From Betaproteobacteria bacterium (GTDB taxonomy: Bacteria; Pseudomonadota; Gammaproteobacteria; Burkholderiales; Rhodocyclaceae), in contig JADJXY010000002.1 of NCBI GenBank assembly GCA_016720065.1, positions 2,121,001-2,185,000 of the forward strand: DNA of 64,000 nt, read 5' to 3'. The position numbers and the translations under genes were made by a program. Below, one piece after another: positions 20,532-27,990 of this stretch (position 1 is its first letter; every line of letters begins with the position of its first letter). Under the pieces are notes generated by a model. The model was given only the letters and a program-made list of their open reading frames with translations, was not told where the DNA came from and did no database searches.

Positions 20532-20801
20532 ATGACCCTCGACAAGAACACCATCCAGGCCGCCATCAAGGCCAAGATCGTCGACATCGCCCGCATGCTG
20601 GGCAGCGACGCCAGCGACCTGGCCGCCGACGAACTCATCCCGGCCACCGGCTACATCGATTCCGCCGGTCTCCTCGACCTCATCGCCTGGTACGAGGCCG
20701 AATTCGACATCCAGGTCGCTGCCGAGGAATTCACCATCGACAACCTGGGCACCCTGGAGTCCATGGCCGGCTTCGTCCTGGCCAAGAAGGGCCTCGCCTA
20801 G
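20532..20801 (+). CDS. acyl carrier protein
   Basis: An 89-residue acyl carrier protein. Ser44 in GYIDSAGLLDLI is the expected phosphopantetheine attachment site; the four-helix pattern and acidic helix II (YEAEFDIQVAAEEF) fit the family. It lies between the E2 gene and the two XrtA-associated hydrolases with spacings of 15 and 2 bases, so it belongs to the same transcript. The sequence resembles stand-alone carrier proteins of secondary pathways (DltC-like, D-alanine carrier type) rather than the fatty-acid AcpP. The cargo could be the acyl group made by E1/E2, or one activated by the ligase at 43234-44811. Confidence 0.9.
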   Translation: MTLDKNTIQAAIKAKIVDIARMLGSDASDLAADELIPATGYIDSAGLLDLIAWYEAEFDIQVAAEEFTIDNLGTLESMAGFVLAKKGLA

Positions 20802-20803
20802 GC

Positions 20804-21655
20804 ATGGGAGCCCGACCGGCTCAAGCCTGCGGCGCTTTGCATCCCTTCTTCCTGGAAAGCGGGGGCGCCCGCCTTTTCGCAGTCCATCATCTCCCGGCGC
20901 CGGAACATCCGGTACGCGGACAGGTGCTCTGCGCCCTGCCCTTCAACGAGGAAATGAACCGCAGCCGCAGCATGGTGACCCTGCTCGCCCGGCGCCTTGC
21001 CGAAGGGGGTTACGGCACACTGGTCGTCGACCCTCTCGGCACCGGGGACAGCGCGGGGCACACCCGGGACGCCCGCTGGGAAATCTGGCGCGACAACCTG
21101 CGCGCGGCGCGGGACTGGCTGGGCGCGCAGCCCGGCAAGCAGCGGGTCTTCCTGGGTATTCGCCTGGGCGCCATCCTGGCCGCCGAACTGGCCGCCGAGA
21201 CCCCCGGCCCCGCAACGGCCCTCGCCCTGTGGCAGCCGGTGACGGACGGCAAGCTGCACCTGACCCAGTTCCTGCGCGTGCGCATCGCCGCCCATCTCGA
21301 CCGCCCCGACCTGCCCAAGGAAACCACCGCCGGCATGCGCGAAAGCTTTGCCGCCGGCGAGTGCGTCGAGGTGGCCGGCTACGAACTGCACCCGCAATTC
21401 GCCCGCAGCCTGGACGCTCTCAAACTGGCCCCCGCCGCTCCTGCGGCCGGCACCCCCTGCCTGTGGCTGGAAAACGGCAGCGAGGACGCCACCATCCCCC
21501 CGGCCAGCCAGACCGTCATCGACCGCTGGAACGCCGCCGGCGTCCCCGTCGTCGCCCAGACCTTCACCGGCCCCGCCTTCTGGCAACTGCACGAGCGCGT
21601 CCTGGCCCCCGCCGCGGTCGAGGCGACGCGGACCTGGCTCCTGGGCCTGGAATGA
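20804..21655 (+). CDS. XrtA-associated alpha/beta-hydrolase 2 (TIGR03101 type), nucleophile lost
   Basis: A 283-residue alpha/beta-hydrolase-fold protein that matches by recall 'hydrolase 2, exosortase A system-associated'. Strand-turn features such as YGTLVVDPLGTGDSAG (about 70-85) are clear. At the nucleophile elbow, where active hydrolases have GxSxG, the sequence reads GIRLG (118-122), with Arg120 in place of Ser. Either it acts as a non-catalytic partner or uses another chemistry. The start ATG lies two bases after the ACP stop, and its stop is four bases before the start of hydrolase 1. The two hydrolases are adjacent in most XrtA loci, so a complex is plausible. Confidence 0.88.
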   Translation: MGARPAQACGALHPFFLESGGARLFAVHHLPAPEHPVRGQVLCALPFNEEMNRSRSMVTLLARRLAEGGYGTLVVDPLGTGDSAGHTRDARWEIWRDNLRAARDWLGAQPGKQRVFLGIRLGAILAAELAAETPGPATALALWQPVTDGKLHLTQFLRVRIAAHLDRPDLPKETTAGMRESFAAGECVEVAGYELHPQFARSLDALKLAPAAPAAGTPCLWLENGSEDATIPPASQTVIDRWNAAGVPVVAQTFTGPAFWQLHERVLAPAAVEATRTWLLGLE

Positions 21656-21659
21656 GCGC

Positions 21660-22535
21660 ATGAAAGAGGAAGCCCTTAGTTTCGACTGCCAGGGCAGCGC
21701 CTTGGTCGGCATCCTGCATCGGCCGGAAACCCCCGGCCGGCGGGGCGTGCTGGTCATCGTCGGCGGCGGCCCCCAGTACCGGGCCGGCGGCCACCGCCAG
21801 CTCACCCTGTGGTCCCGCCGGCTGGCCGCTGAAGGCTACCCCGTCCTGCGCTTTGACTACCGCGGCATGGGGGATGCCCACGGAGACTTCCGCGGTTTCG
21901 AGCACATCGGCGACGATATCGATGCGGCCATCGCCGTCTTCCGCGCGCAGGTTCCTGAATTGGAAGAAGTGGTGCTGTGGGGCGAATGCGACGCCTCTTC
22001 GGCCATCCTCTTCCACGCCCACCGCCACCCCGGCGTCGGCGGCATCGTCCTGCTCAACCCCTGGGTGCGCACCGAAGCCGGTGAAGCCCGCGCCATTCTC
22101 AGGTTCTACTACCTGCAACGCCTGACCCAGGCCAGCTTCTGGAAAAAGGTATTCAGCTTCAAGTTCAACCCCCTGGCGTCGGTGACCTCGGCCCTGGGCC
22201 TGCTGTCCAAGGCCCGCAGCGCGGCTGCGCCGCCCTCCGCGACCGCCCCCGGCCCTGCCGCCGCGCCGGCCCTGCCCGCCGACCGTCCCCTGCCGGAACG
22301 CCTGCTCTTCGGCATGACGCGCTTCAAGGGCAAGGTCATGCTGGTCATGAGCGGGCGCGACCTCATCGCGCGGGAATTCGACGATCTGGTGAAAAGCTCG
22401 CCGGCCTGGCTGGCGGAGTTTGCGGCCAAGCCCGTCACCCGCTTCGATTTCGCCGAAGCCGACCACACCTTTTCTTCCGCCGCCCAGCGCGAGCAGGTGG
22501 TGAACTGGGGCCTCGCCTGGCTACGTAGCTGGTAA
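21660..22535 (+). CDS. XrtA-associated alpha/beta-hydrolase 1 (TIGR03100 type), Cys nucleophile
   Basis: A 291-residue alpha/beta-hydrolase-fold protein that matches by recall 'hydrolase 1, exosortase A system-associated'. The strand LVIVGGGPQYRAGGHRQ and the segment VLRFDYRGMGDAHGD are typical. The nucleophile elbow reads GECDA (108-112), so Cys110 occupies the Ser position, as in dienelactone hydrolases and some acyltransferases. A C-terminal ADHTFSS gives the expected His. A thioester-processing role with the upstream ACP is attractive but is inference. The chosen ATG follows the hydrolase 2 stop by four bases; the open frame upstream of it lies inside hydrolase 2. Confidence 0.88.
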   Translation: MKEEALSFDCQGSALVGILHRPETPGRRGVLVIVGGGPQYRAGGHRQLTLWSRRLAAEGYPVLRFDYRGMGDAHGDFRGFEHIGDDIDAAIAVFRAQVPELEEVVLWGECDASSAILFHAHRHPGVGGIVLLNPWVRTEAGEARAILRFYYLQRLTQASFWKKVFSFKFNPLASVTSALGLLSKARSAAAPPSATAPGPAAAPALPADRPLPERLLFGMTRFKGKVMLVMSGRDLIAREFDDLVKSSPAWLAEFAAKPVTRFDFAEADHTFSSAAQREQVVNWGLAWLRSW

Positions 22536-22556
22536 GCCCCCCGAGAACCGATTCCC

Positions 22557-23405
22557 ATGGCACGCCCCCACATCGAACCCGTCACCGACGCCAGCCTGGA
22601 CGAATTCGCCCAGTTTCTGCACGAAAACCTCTCCCGCGACCAGTCCCCCGCCCAATGGTCGCAGCGCTTTCGCACGTCCTGGATCGACCCGCAGCCCAAC
22701 TACGGTTTCGTCCTGCGCGACGAGGGTCGCATCGTCGGCGGCATCGGCGCCATCTACGCCCAGCGCATTCTGGGGGGCAAGGAAGAGCGCTTCTGCAACA
22801 TCACCAGTTGGTGCGTCCTCGACGCCTACCGCCAGCAGAGCATGCGGCTCGCCATGGCGGTCATCGGCCAACCCCGCTTCCACTACACCGACTTCTCCCC
22901 CACCAAGGTGGTGGCGGGAACCCTCCAGTTCTTCAAGTTCCGTGCCCTGGACGACCGCCAGGCAGTCCTCTTCAACCTGCCGGGGATTGCCCTGAGCAGC
23001 CGGGTGCTGACCGAACGCCGCGCAATCGAAGCCGCCCTGCAAGGCGAAGCCCTGCGCATTTACCGCGACCACGCCGATTTCCCCTGGCTACGGCACGTCC
23101 TGGTGGGGCGCCCGGGAGACTGGTGCCACGTCATCTACAAACCGCGCCGCTTCAAGCGCCTGCCGGCGGCGGGCATCATCCACCTGAGCGACGGCGCCGC
23201 CTTCTGCCGCCACTTCCGCCGTCTGGCCGGCCACTTCCTGGCCCGGGGCATGGTGACCACCCACGTCGAATGCCGCCGCCTGCCGCAGTTGCCCTGGCCG
23301 TCTGCGGTACGCAGCGGATTCAATCCCAAGATGGTCTTGAGCACGACCTTGAAGGACGAGGACATCGACTACCTCTATTCCGAAACCGTCGCCCTCGACC
23401 TGTGA
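22557..23405 (+). CDS. GNAT-fold acyltransferase-like protein
   Basis: A 282-residue protein with an N-terminal half resembling acyl-CoA N-acyltransferases: a strand-turn NYGFVLRDEGRIVGGIGAIYA (first 70 residues) followed by a helix-rich WCVLDAYRQQSMRLAMAVI that would bind the pantetheine arm. No family name can be given with certainty. It sits between hydrolase 1 and a glycosyltransferase with short spacings and could transfer the ACP-bound or CoA-bound acyl group to an amino sugar. Its two-domain length is greater than a simple GNAT enzyme and recalls FemX/peptidoglycan-type aminoacyltransferases only loosely. Confidence 0.6.
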   Translation: MARPHIEPVTDASLDEFAQFLHENLSRDQSPAQWSQRFRTSWIDPQPNYGFVLRDEGRIVGGIGAIYAQRILGGKEERFCNITSWCVLDAYRQQSMRLAMAVIGQPRFHYTDFSPTKVVAGTLQFFKFRALDDRQAVLFNLPGIALSSRVLTERRAIEAALQGEALRIYRDHADFPWLRHVLVGRPGDWCHVIYKPRRFKRLPAAGIIHLSDGAAFCRHFRRLAGHFLARGMVTTHVECRRLPQLPWPSAVRSGFNPKMVLSTTLKDEDIDYLYSETVALDL

Positions 23406-23410
23406 AGCCC

Positions 23411-24667
23411 ATGCGCAAGCTCCTCATGATCGCCTACCACTACCCCCCGGTGAAGGGGAGCAGTGGCATCCAGCGGACCCTCAAGTTCTCTGCCTACCTG
23501 CGCGAGCACGGATGGGAGCCGATCATCCTGACCGTACACCCGCGGGCCTACGCCCAGGTCTCCGACGACCAGATGGGCGAAATTCCTGCCGGCATGGTGG
23601 TCGAGCGCGCCTTCGCCCTCGACACCTCGCGCCACCTGGCCCTGGGCAAGCGCTATCTGGGCTGGATGGCCCAGCCGGACCGCTGGGCGGCCTGGACCCT
23701 GGGCGGCGTATGGAGCGGCCTGCGCCTCATCCGCCAGCACCGGCCGGCGGCGATCTTTTCCACCTACCCCATCGCCACCGCCCACCTGATCGGCCTCTCC
23801 CTCGCCCGTTCGAGCGGCCTGCCCTGGATCGCCGATTGCCGCGACTCGATGACCGAGCCCGGCTACCCCACCGATCCCCTGACCTGGAAAACCAACCGCC
23901 GCCTGGAACAATCCATGGTGCGCCACTGCACCCGGGCCATCTTCACCACCCGGGGCACCCTGGACATGTACGCCGAGCGCTATGCGGAAATCCCCGCCGA
24001 GCGCTGGGCCATCATCGAAAACGGCTACGACGAGGAGAACTTCCGCGACGCCGAGCAGGGTGCGGCACCGGCCCCCGCCGGTTCCCGGGAGCGGCTCACC
24101 CTGATCCACGCCGGTATCCTCTACCCCGCCGAGCGCGACCCGCGCCCCTTCTTCGCCGCCCTGGCCCAGTTGCGCGACAAGGGCGCCGTTCATGCCGGCA
24201 ATCTGCGGGTCGTCCTGCGCGCCTCGGGCAACGAGGCGGAATACGGCAAGATGCTCGGCGCCCTCGCCCTGACCGATTTCGTCGAACTCGCGCCGCCGGT
24301 GCCCTACCGCGCCGCGCTGCAGGAAATGCTGGAAGCCGACGGACTGCTGCTCTTCCAGGGCAGCATGTGCAACCACCAGATCCCGGCCAAACTGTACGAG
24401 TATTTCCGCGCCGGCCGCCCCCTGTTCACCGTGGCCGACCCGGTGGGCAACACGGCGGAAACGGCCCAGGCGGCAGGCGCCGACGCCATCGCCGACATTC
24501 GCGACGCGGCGGATATCGCCCGGCGGCTGGAATCCTTCCTGGAGGGTCTGCGGCAGGGCACGGTGCGAGGCGTGGCGCCGGAGACGGCGGCGAGGAACTC
24601 GCGCAAGGCGCGCACCGCCGAGTTGGCAGCCCTGCTGAACAGCGTCACCGGCTCCGCCGGTCGCTGA
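23411..24667 (+). CDS. glycosyltransferase, GT-B fold
   Basis: A 418-residue GT4-like glycosyltransferase. It begins MRKLLMIAYHYPPVKGSSGIQ, the typical first strand and loop of this family; a second Rossmann half (LTLIHAGILYPAERDP, IPAKLYEYFRAGRPLFTVAD) holds the donor site. An in-frame GTG at 23402 overlaps the previous stop, but the ATG at 23411 gives a cleaner N-terminus. The protein is probably cytosolic and peripheral to the membrane, extending the lipid-linked chain. It is the last gene of the E1/E2/ACP operon and faces the reverse-strand ACP gene. Donor and acceptor are unknown. Confidence 0.88.
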   Translation: MRKLLMIAYHYPPVKGSSGIQRTLKFSAYLREHGWEPIILTVHPRAYAQVSDDQMGEIPAGMVVERAFALDTSRHLALGKRYLGWMAQPDRWAAWTLGGVWSGLRLIRQHRPAAIFSTYPIATAHLIGLSLARSSGLPWIADCRDSMTEPGYPTDPLTWKTNRRLEQSMVRHCTRAIFTTRGTLDMYAERYAEIPAERWAIIENGYDEENFRDAEQGAAPAPAGSRERLTLIHAGILYPAERDPRPFFAALAQLRDKGAVHAGNLRVVLRASGNEAEYGKMLGALALTDFVELAPPVPYRAALQEMLEADGLLLFQGSMCNHQIPAKLYEYFRAGRPLFTVADPVGNTAETAQAAGADAIADIRDAADIARRLESFLEGLRQGTVRGVAPETAARNSRKARTAELAALLNSVTGSAGR

Positions 24668-24709
24668 GGGGGACGCGAGGTGCGCGCCGCCCTGGTATTC
24701 CTGTGGCGA

Positions 24710-24961
24710 TCAGGCCGCCAGCTTGGCGGTCACGAAATCCAGCAGGGTGCCGAAGGTCTGGAAGACCGCGCCGTCGATTTCGTCGTCCTCGACGGAGAAT
24801 CCGAAGCGATCCTCGAAGGCCGTCAAGACGGCCACCACACCGATGGAATCGACTTCGGGCACCGCTCCCAGGAGTGGGGTGCTTTCGGTGAATTTCGCCG
24901 CACGCCCTTCGAGGTTGAGGGTCTCGTCCAGCAATTTGATCAGTTCGCGTTTGATATCCAA
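24710..24961 (-). CDS. second acyl carrier protein, reverse strand, TTG start
   Basis: An 83-residue acyl carrier protein: Ser39 in VPEVDSIGVV is the phosphopantetheine site, and the helix pattern ELIKLLDETLNL ... ILDFVTAKLAA-like end is typical. The long open frame reaches 25162, but the extra N-terminal part is low-complexity and unlike any ACP. A TTG at 24961, with GAGGA seven bases before it, gives a normal ACP length, so that start is chosen. It stands alone on the minus strand between two plus-strand operons. The 212 bases to the MBOAT gene should carry divergent promoters, but no clear one was seen. Confidence 0.82.
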   Translation of the reverse strand: MDIKRELIKLLDETLNLEGRAAKFTESTPLLGAVPEVDSIGVVAVLTAFEDRFGFSVEDDEIDGAVFQTFGTLLDFVTAKLAA

Positions 24962-25173
24962 GGCACTTCCTCTAGGGGCAAGAATCACCGTTTCGGGGCG
25001 TCCCCCGCCGGTTGCGGGGCGACGGATTATAACCGCAGCCGCCGGGCGCCCTGCGTGAGAATCCTCACGACGGCGGGCGCGGTGCGGCGTACCGCTACCC
25101 TCCCTTCCCCCCCCGCCGGGCCGGCGAGGAAAGACCAGCGACTCGACCGGCGTCCCCCGCACTAAGTCTCACC

Positions 25174-26682
25174 ATGCTGTTCAACTCCTACGAATTCCTG
25201 CTGGTCTATCTGCCCCTGACCCTGGCGGGCTACTTCGCCCTGGGGCGACGCTCGGCCACCGCCGCCGCCACCTGGCTGGCCATCGCCTCCCTGGCCTTCT
25301 ACGGCTGGTGGGACGTGCGTTATCTGCCCCTGCTGGGCGCCTCCATCGCCTTCAACTACCTGATGGGGGGCGCCATCGCCCGCCGGGCCGGCACCCCGGC
25401 GGCCAATCGCCTGCTGGCCCTCGCGGTGGGCGGCGATCTGCTGGCCCTGGCCTGGTACAAGTACGCCGGATTTTTCGCCAGTTCGGCCAACGCCCTCCTG
25501 GCTGCCGGCCTGCCGGTGCCGGAAATCGTCCTGCCCCTGGGGATTTCCTTCTTCACCTTCACCCAGATCGCCTACCTGGTGGACGCCTGGGCCGGCAAGG
25601 TGCGCGAAACCCGGCCGGTGCACTACGTGCTGTTCGTGTCCTACTTCCCCCACCTCATCGCCGGCCCGGTGCTGCACCACGGCGAAATGATGCCCCAGTT
25701 CGACCGCCTGCGGAATTACCGGCCGCGGCTCAACAACTTCATCATCGGCGGCAGCATTTTCATCTTCGGGCTGTTCAAGAAGGTGGTCATCGCCGACAAC
25801 CTGGCACCCAACGTGGGGACGGTCTTCGACCAGACCAGCAACCCCACCCTGCTGGTGGCCTGGGGCGGCGTCCTGGCCTATACCTTCCAGCTCTATTTCG
25901 ATTTTTCCGGCTATTCGGACATGGCCATCGGCCTCTCCCGCCTCTTCGGCGTGCGCCTGCCCCTCAATTTCAATTCGCCCTACAAGGCGACCTCGATCAC
26001 CGATTTCTGGCGCCGCTGGCACATGACCCTGTCCCGCTTCCTGCGCGACTACCTCTACGTTCCCCTGGGGGGAAACCGCAAGGGCAAGGCGCGCCGCTAC
26101 GTGAATCTCCTGCTCACCATGCTGCTGGGCGGCCTGTGGCACGGCGCCGGCTGGACCTACGTCCTGTGGGGCGCCCTGCACGGCATTTACCTCTGCATCC
26201 ACCACGCCTGGTCGGCCCTGGCCCGCGGCTGGCGGCTGCCGCGCCCTCTGGCCGTGGCGCTCACCTTCGGGGCCGTCATCGTCGGCTGGGTGTTCTTCCG
26301 CGCCACCAGCGTCGCCCAGGCCCTCGACATCCTGGCCGGCATGGCGGGCCTGCACGGCGTCGCCCTGCCGGAAGCCATCGCGTCCCAACTCGGCCCCCTC
26401 AAGGCCCCCCTGGCCGAGATGGGCGTGCAGTTCTACTTCGGCAAGGGCGCCCAGTTCGTCTCCACCTGGGTCTGGGTGGCCCTCGCTGCGGCCATCGCCT
26501 TCGGCCTGCCCAACACCCAGGAGTGGCACCACCGTTTCGGCCCGGCGCTGGAAGCGGTCAGGAGCGACCGCCGCGCCCACCTGTCCCTCAGCAGCGGATG
26601 GGCTCTCGGTCTGGGTCTCGCTTGCGCCCTGTGCGTGGTGATGCTGTCGCAGCCCTCCGAGTTCCTCTATTTCCAGTTCTGA
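25174..26682 (+). CDS. MBOAT O-acyltransferase, AlgI-like
   Basis: A 502-residue polytopic membrane O-acyltransferase. About eleven hydrophobic segments, the motif ITDFWRRWHMTLSRFLRDYLYVPLGG and the catalytic His in LLGGLWHGAGWTYVLWG are those of the AlgI/PatA/DltB group. It moves acyl groups, usually acetyl, from the cytoplasm across the membrane to a periplasmic partner that loads the polysaccharide. The next gene, eight bases downstream, encodes an SGNH-like protein that would be that partner. Given the AlgD-type dehydrogenase in this window, acetylation of a uronic-acid polymer is a fair guess. Confidence 0.93.
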   Translation: MLFNSYEFLLVYLPLTLAGYFALGRRSATAAATWLAIASLAFYGWWDVRYLPLLGASIAFNYLMGGAIARRAGTPAANRLLALAVGGDLLALAWYKYAGFFASSANALLAAGLPVPEIVLPLGISFFTFTQIAYLVDAWAGKVRETRPVHYVLFVSYFPHLIAGPVLHHGEMMPQFDRLRNYRPRLNNFIIGGSIFIFGLFKKVVIADNLAPNVGTVFDQTSNPTLLVAWGGVLAYTFQLYFDFSGYSDMAIGLSRLFGVRLPLNFNSPYKATSITDFWRRWHMTLSRFLRDYLYVPLGGNRKGKARRYVNLLLTMLLGGLWHGAGWTYVLWGALHGIYLCIHHAWSALARGWRLPRPLAVALTFGAVIVGWVFFRATSVAQALDILAGMAGLHGVALPEAIASQLGPLKAPLAEMGVQFYFGKGAQFVSTWVWVALAAAIAFGLPNTQEWHHRFGPALEAVRSDRRAHLSLSSGWALGLGLACALCVVMLSQPSEFLYFQF

Positions 26683-26689
26683 TGCGGAC

Positions 26690-27892
26690 ATGAGCCTGCG
26701 CCCCCCCTCCCCCGCATCGGCCCGTCGGCGCTTTGCTGCGCTCTGGCTCGCCGCCCTCGTCGTAGCTCTGGCTGCGGTGGCTGCCTTCACCCGCCTGGCG
26801 GACCCCTACGGCCTCTACGAAGGTCCTCGCTGGGCGGCCTTCAACGCCCTCAAGGCCCGCCCCGACCTCACCCTGGGGGACATCAAACTGGCCGGCGCCC
26901 TGCGCCTGCGGCCGGACGCGGTCGTCCTCGGCAATTCCCGCGCCGACATCGGTTTCGATCCGCAAAGCCTCGCCGCCCGCGGCTGGGGCGAGCGCCCTTA
27001 CAACCTCGCGGTGCCGGGCTCCGGCATCGAGACCAATGTGCACCAGCTGCGCACCCTGCTCGACCAGGGCGTCGTCCCCCGCCGCCTGCTGGTGGGCGTC
27101 GAATTCCTCGATTACCTGGAACGCCAGGGCGCCAAGCCCGCGCGCGCTCTGGCGGAACCCCGCCCCTGGCCGGAGCGCCTGCTCCGGCTGCGCCTGCAGG
27201 GCCTGTTCACCCTGACCGCCATCAAGGACAGCCTGGCCACCGTCGCCGCCCAGCATCGCGACGACACGCCGGTACTGCGCGCCGATGGCTTCAATCCCCT
27301 GCGCGAATACCCCGCCCTGGCCCGCAAGGAGGGCTATTTCTCGCTCTTCCGCCAGCGCGGACTGGAAAACGCGCGCCGCTTCCGTGACAGCCGCCCCCCG
27401 GCGGACTGGGAGGATACCCACGATTACCGGGCCCTGGAGCGCCTGCTGACCCTGGCCGCCGAGCGGGGCATGCGCGTCGACCTGGTGATCTACCCCTACC
27501 ACGCCCAGGTGATCGGCCTTTTTGCCCGCTACGAGCTGTTGCCGGCCTTTGCGGCCTGGAAGTCCGCCCTGGTCGATCTGACCGATCGCCGGGCCACGGC
27601 GGGCACCGCCGTGCGCCTGTGGGATTTTTCCGGCCTCGACGAACGCACCGCCGAAGCCATCCCCCCGCGCAACGACAGAGGCAGCGTCACGCGCTGGTAT
27701 TGGGAGGCCGGCCACTTCAAGGCAGCCCTGGGGGACGATATCCTGCGCCGCATCGGGGAAGAAGCCCCCGCCCACCGCCTGGCGCCCCCGCGCCTGCGTC
27801 CGCCGGACCTGACCCCGGCCCTGGATTCCCTGCTGTCCGCCCGCCCCGATCTGCGGGAAGATCTCGACCAGATCGTCGCCACGGTCAAGTGA
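26690..27892 (+). CDS. SGNH-hydrolase-like membrane-anchored partner of the MBOAT protein
   Basis: A 400-residue protein with an N-terminal signal anchor (about 12-35) and a GDSL/SGNH-like fold. Block I-like VVLGNSRADIGFDP and a later YNLAVPGSGIETNVHQL resemble the nucleophile and oxyanion segments, and DLVIYPYHAQ near residue 270 resembles the DxxH block. Proteins of this shape follow MBOAT genes in many EPS loci and take the acyl group in the periplasm, as AlgJ and AlgX do in alginate. It is clearly not AlgJ itself. Spacing of eight bases from the MBOAT gene supports a shared function. Confidence 0.75.
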   Translation: MSLRPPSPASARRRFAALWLAALVVALAAVAAFTRLADPYGLYEGPRWAAFNALKARPDLTLGDIKLAGALRLRPDAVVLGNSRADIGFDPQSLAARGWGERPYNLAVPGSGIETNVHQLRTLLDQGVVPRRLLVGVEFLDYLERQGAKPARALAEPRPWPERLLRLRLQGLFTLTAIKDSLATVAAQHRDDTPVLRADGFNPLREYPALARKEGYFSLFRQRGLENARRFRDSRPPADWEDTHDYRALERLLTLAAERGMRVDLVIYPYHAQVIGLFARYELLPAFAAWKSALVDLTDRRATAGTAVRLWDFSGLDERTAEAIPPRNDRGSVTRWYWEAGHFKAALGDDILRRIGEEAPAHRLAPPRLRPPDLTPALDSLLSARPDLREDLDQIVATVK

Positions 27893-27990
27893 AACGCATG
27901 CCGAGCCTCGCCCTCCCCCCATCCCCTCTGCTGCGCTGCGGCCGAGGAGATCCCGCCACGACGCCGCGCGCATTGCGCCCTGAGGCCCCC

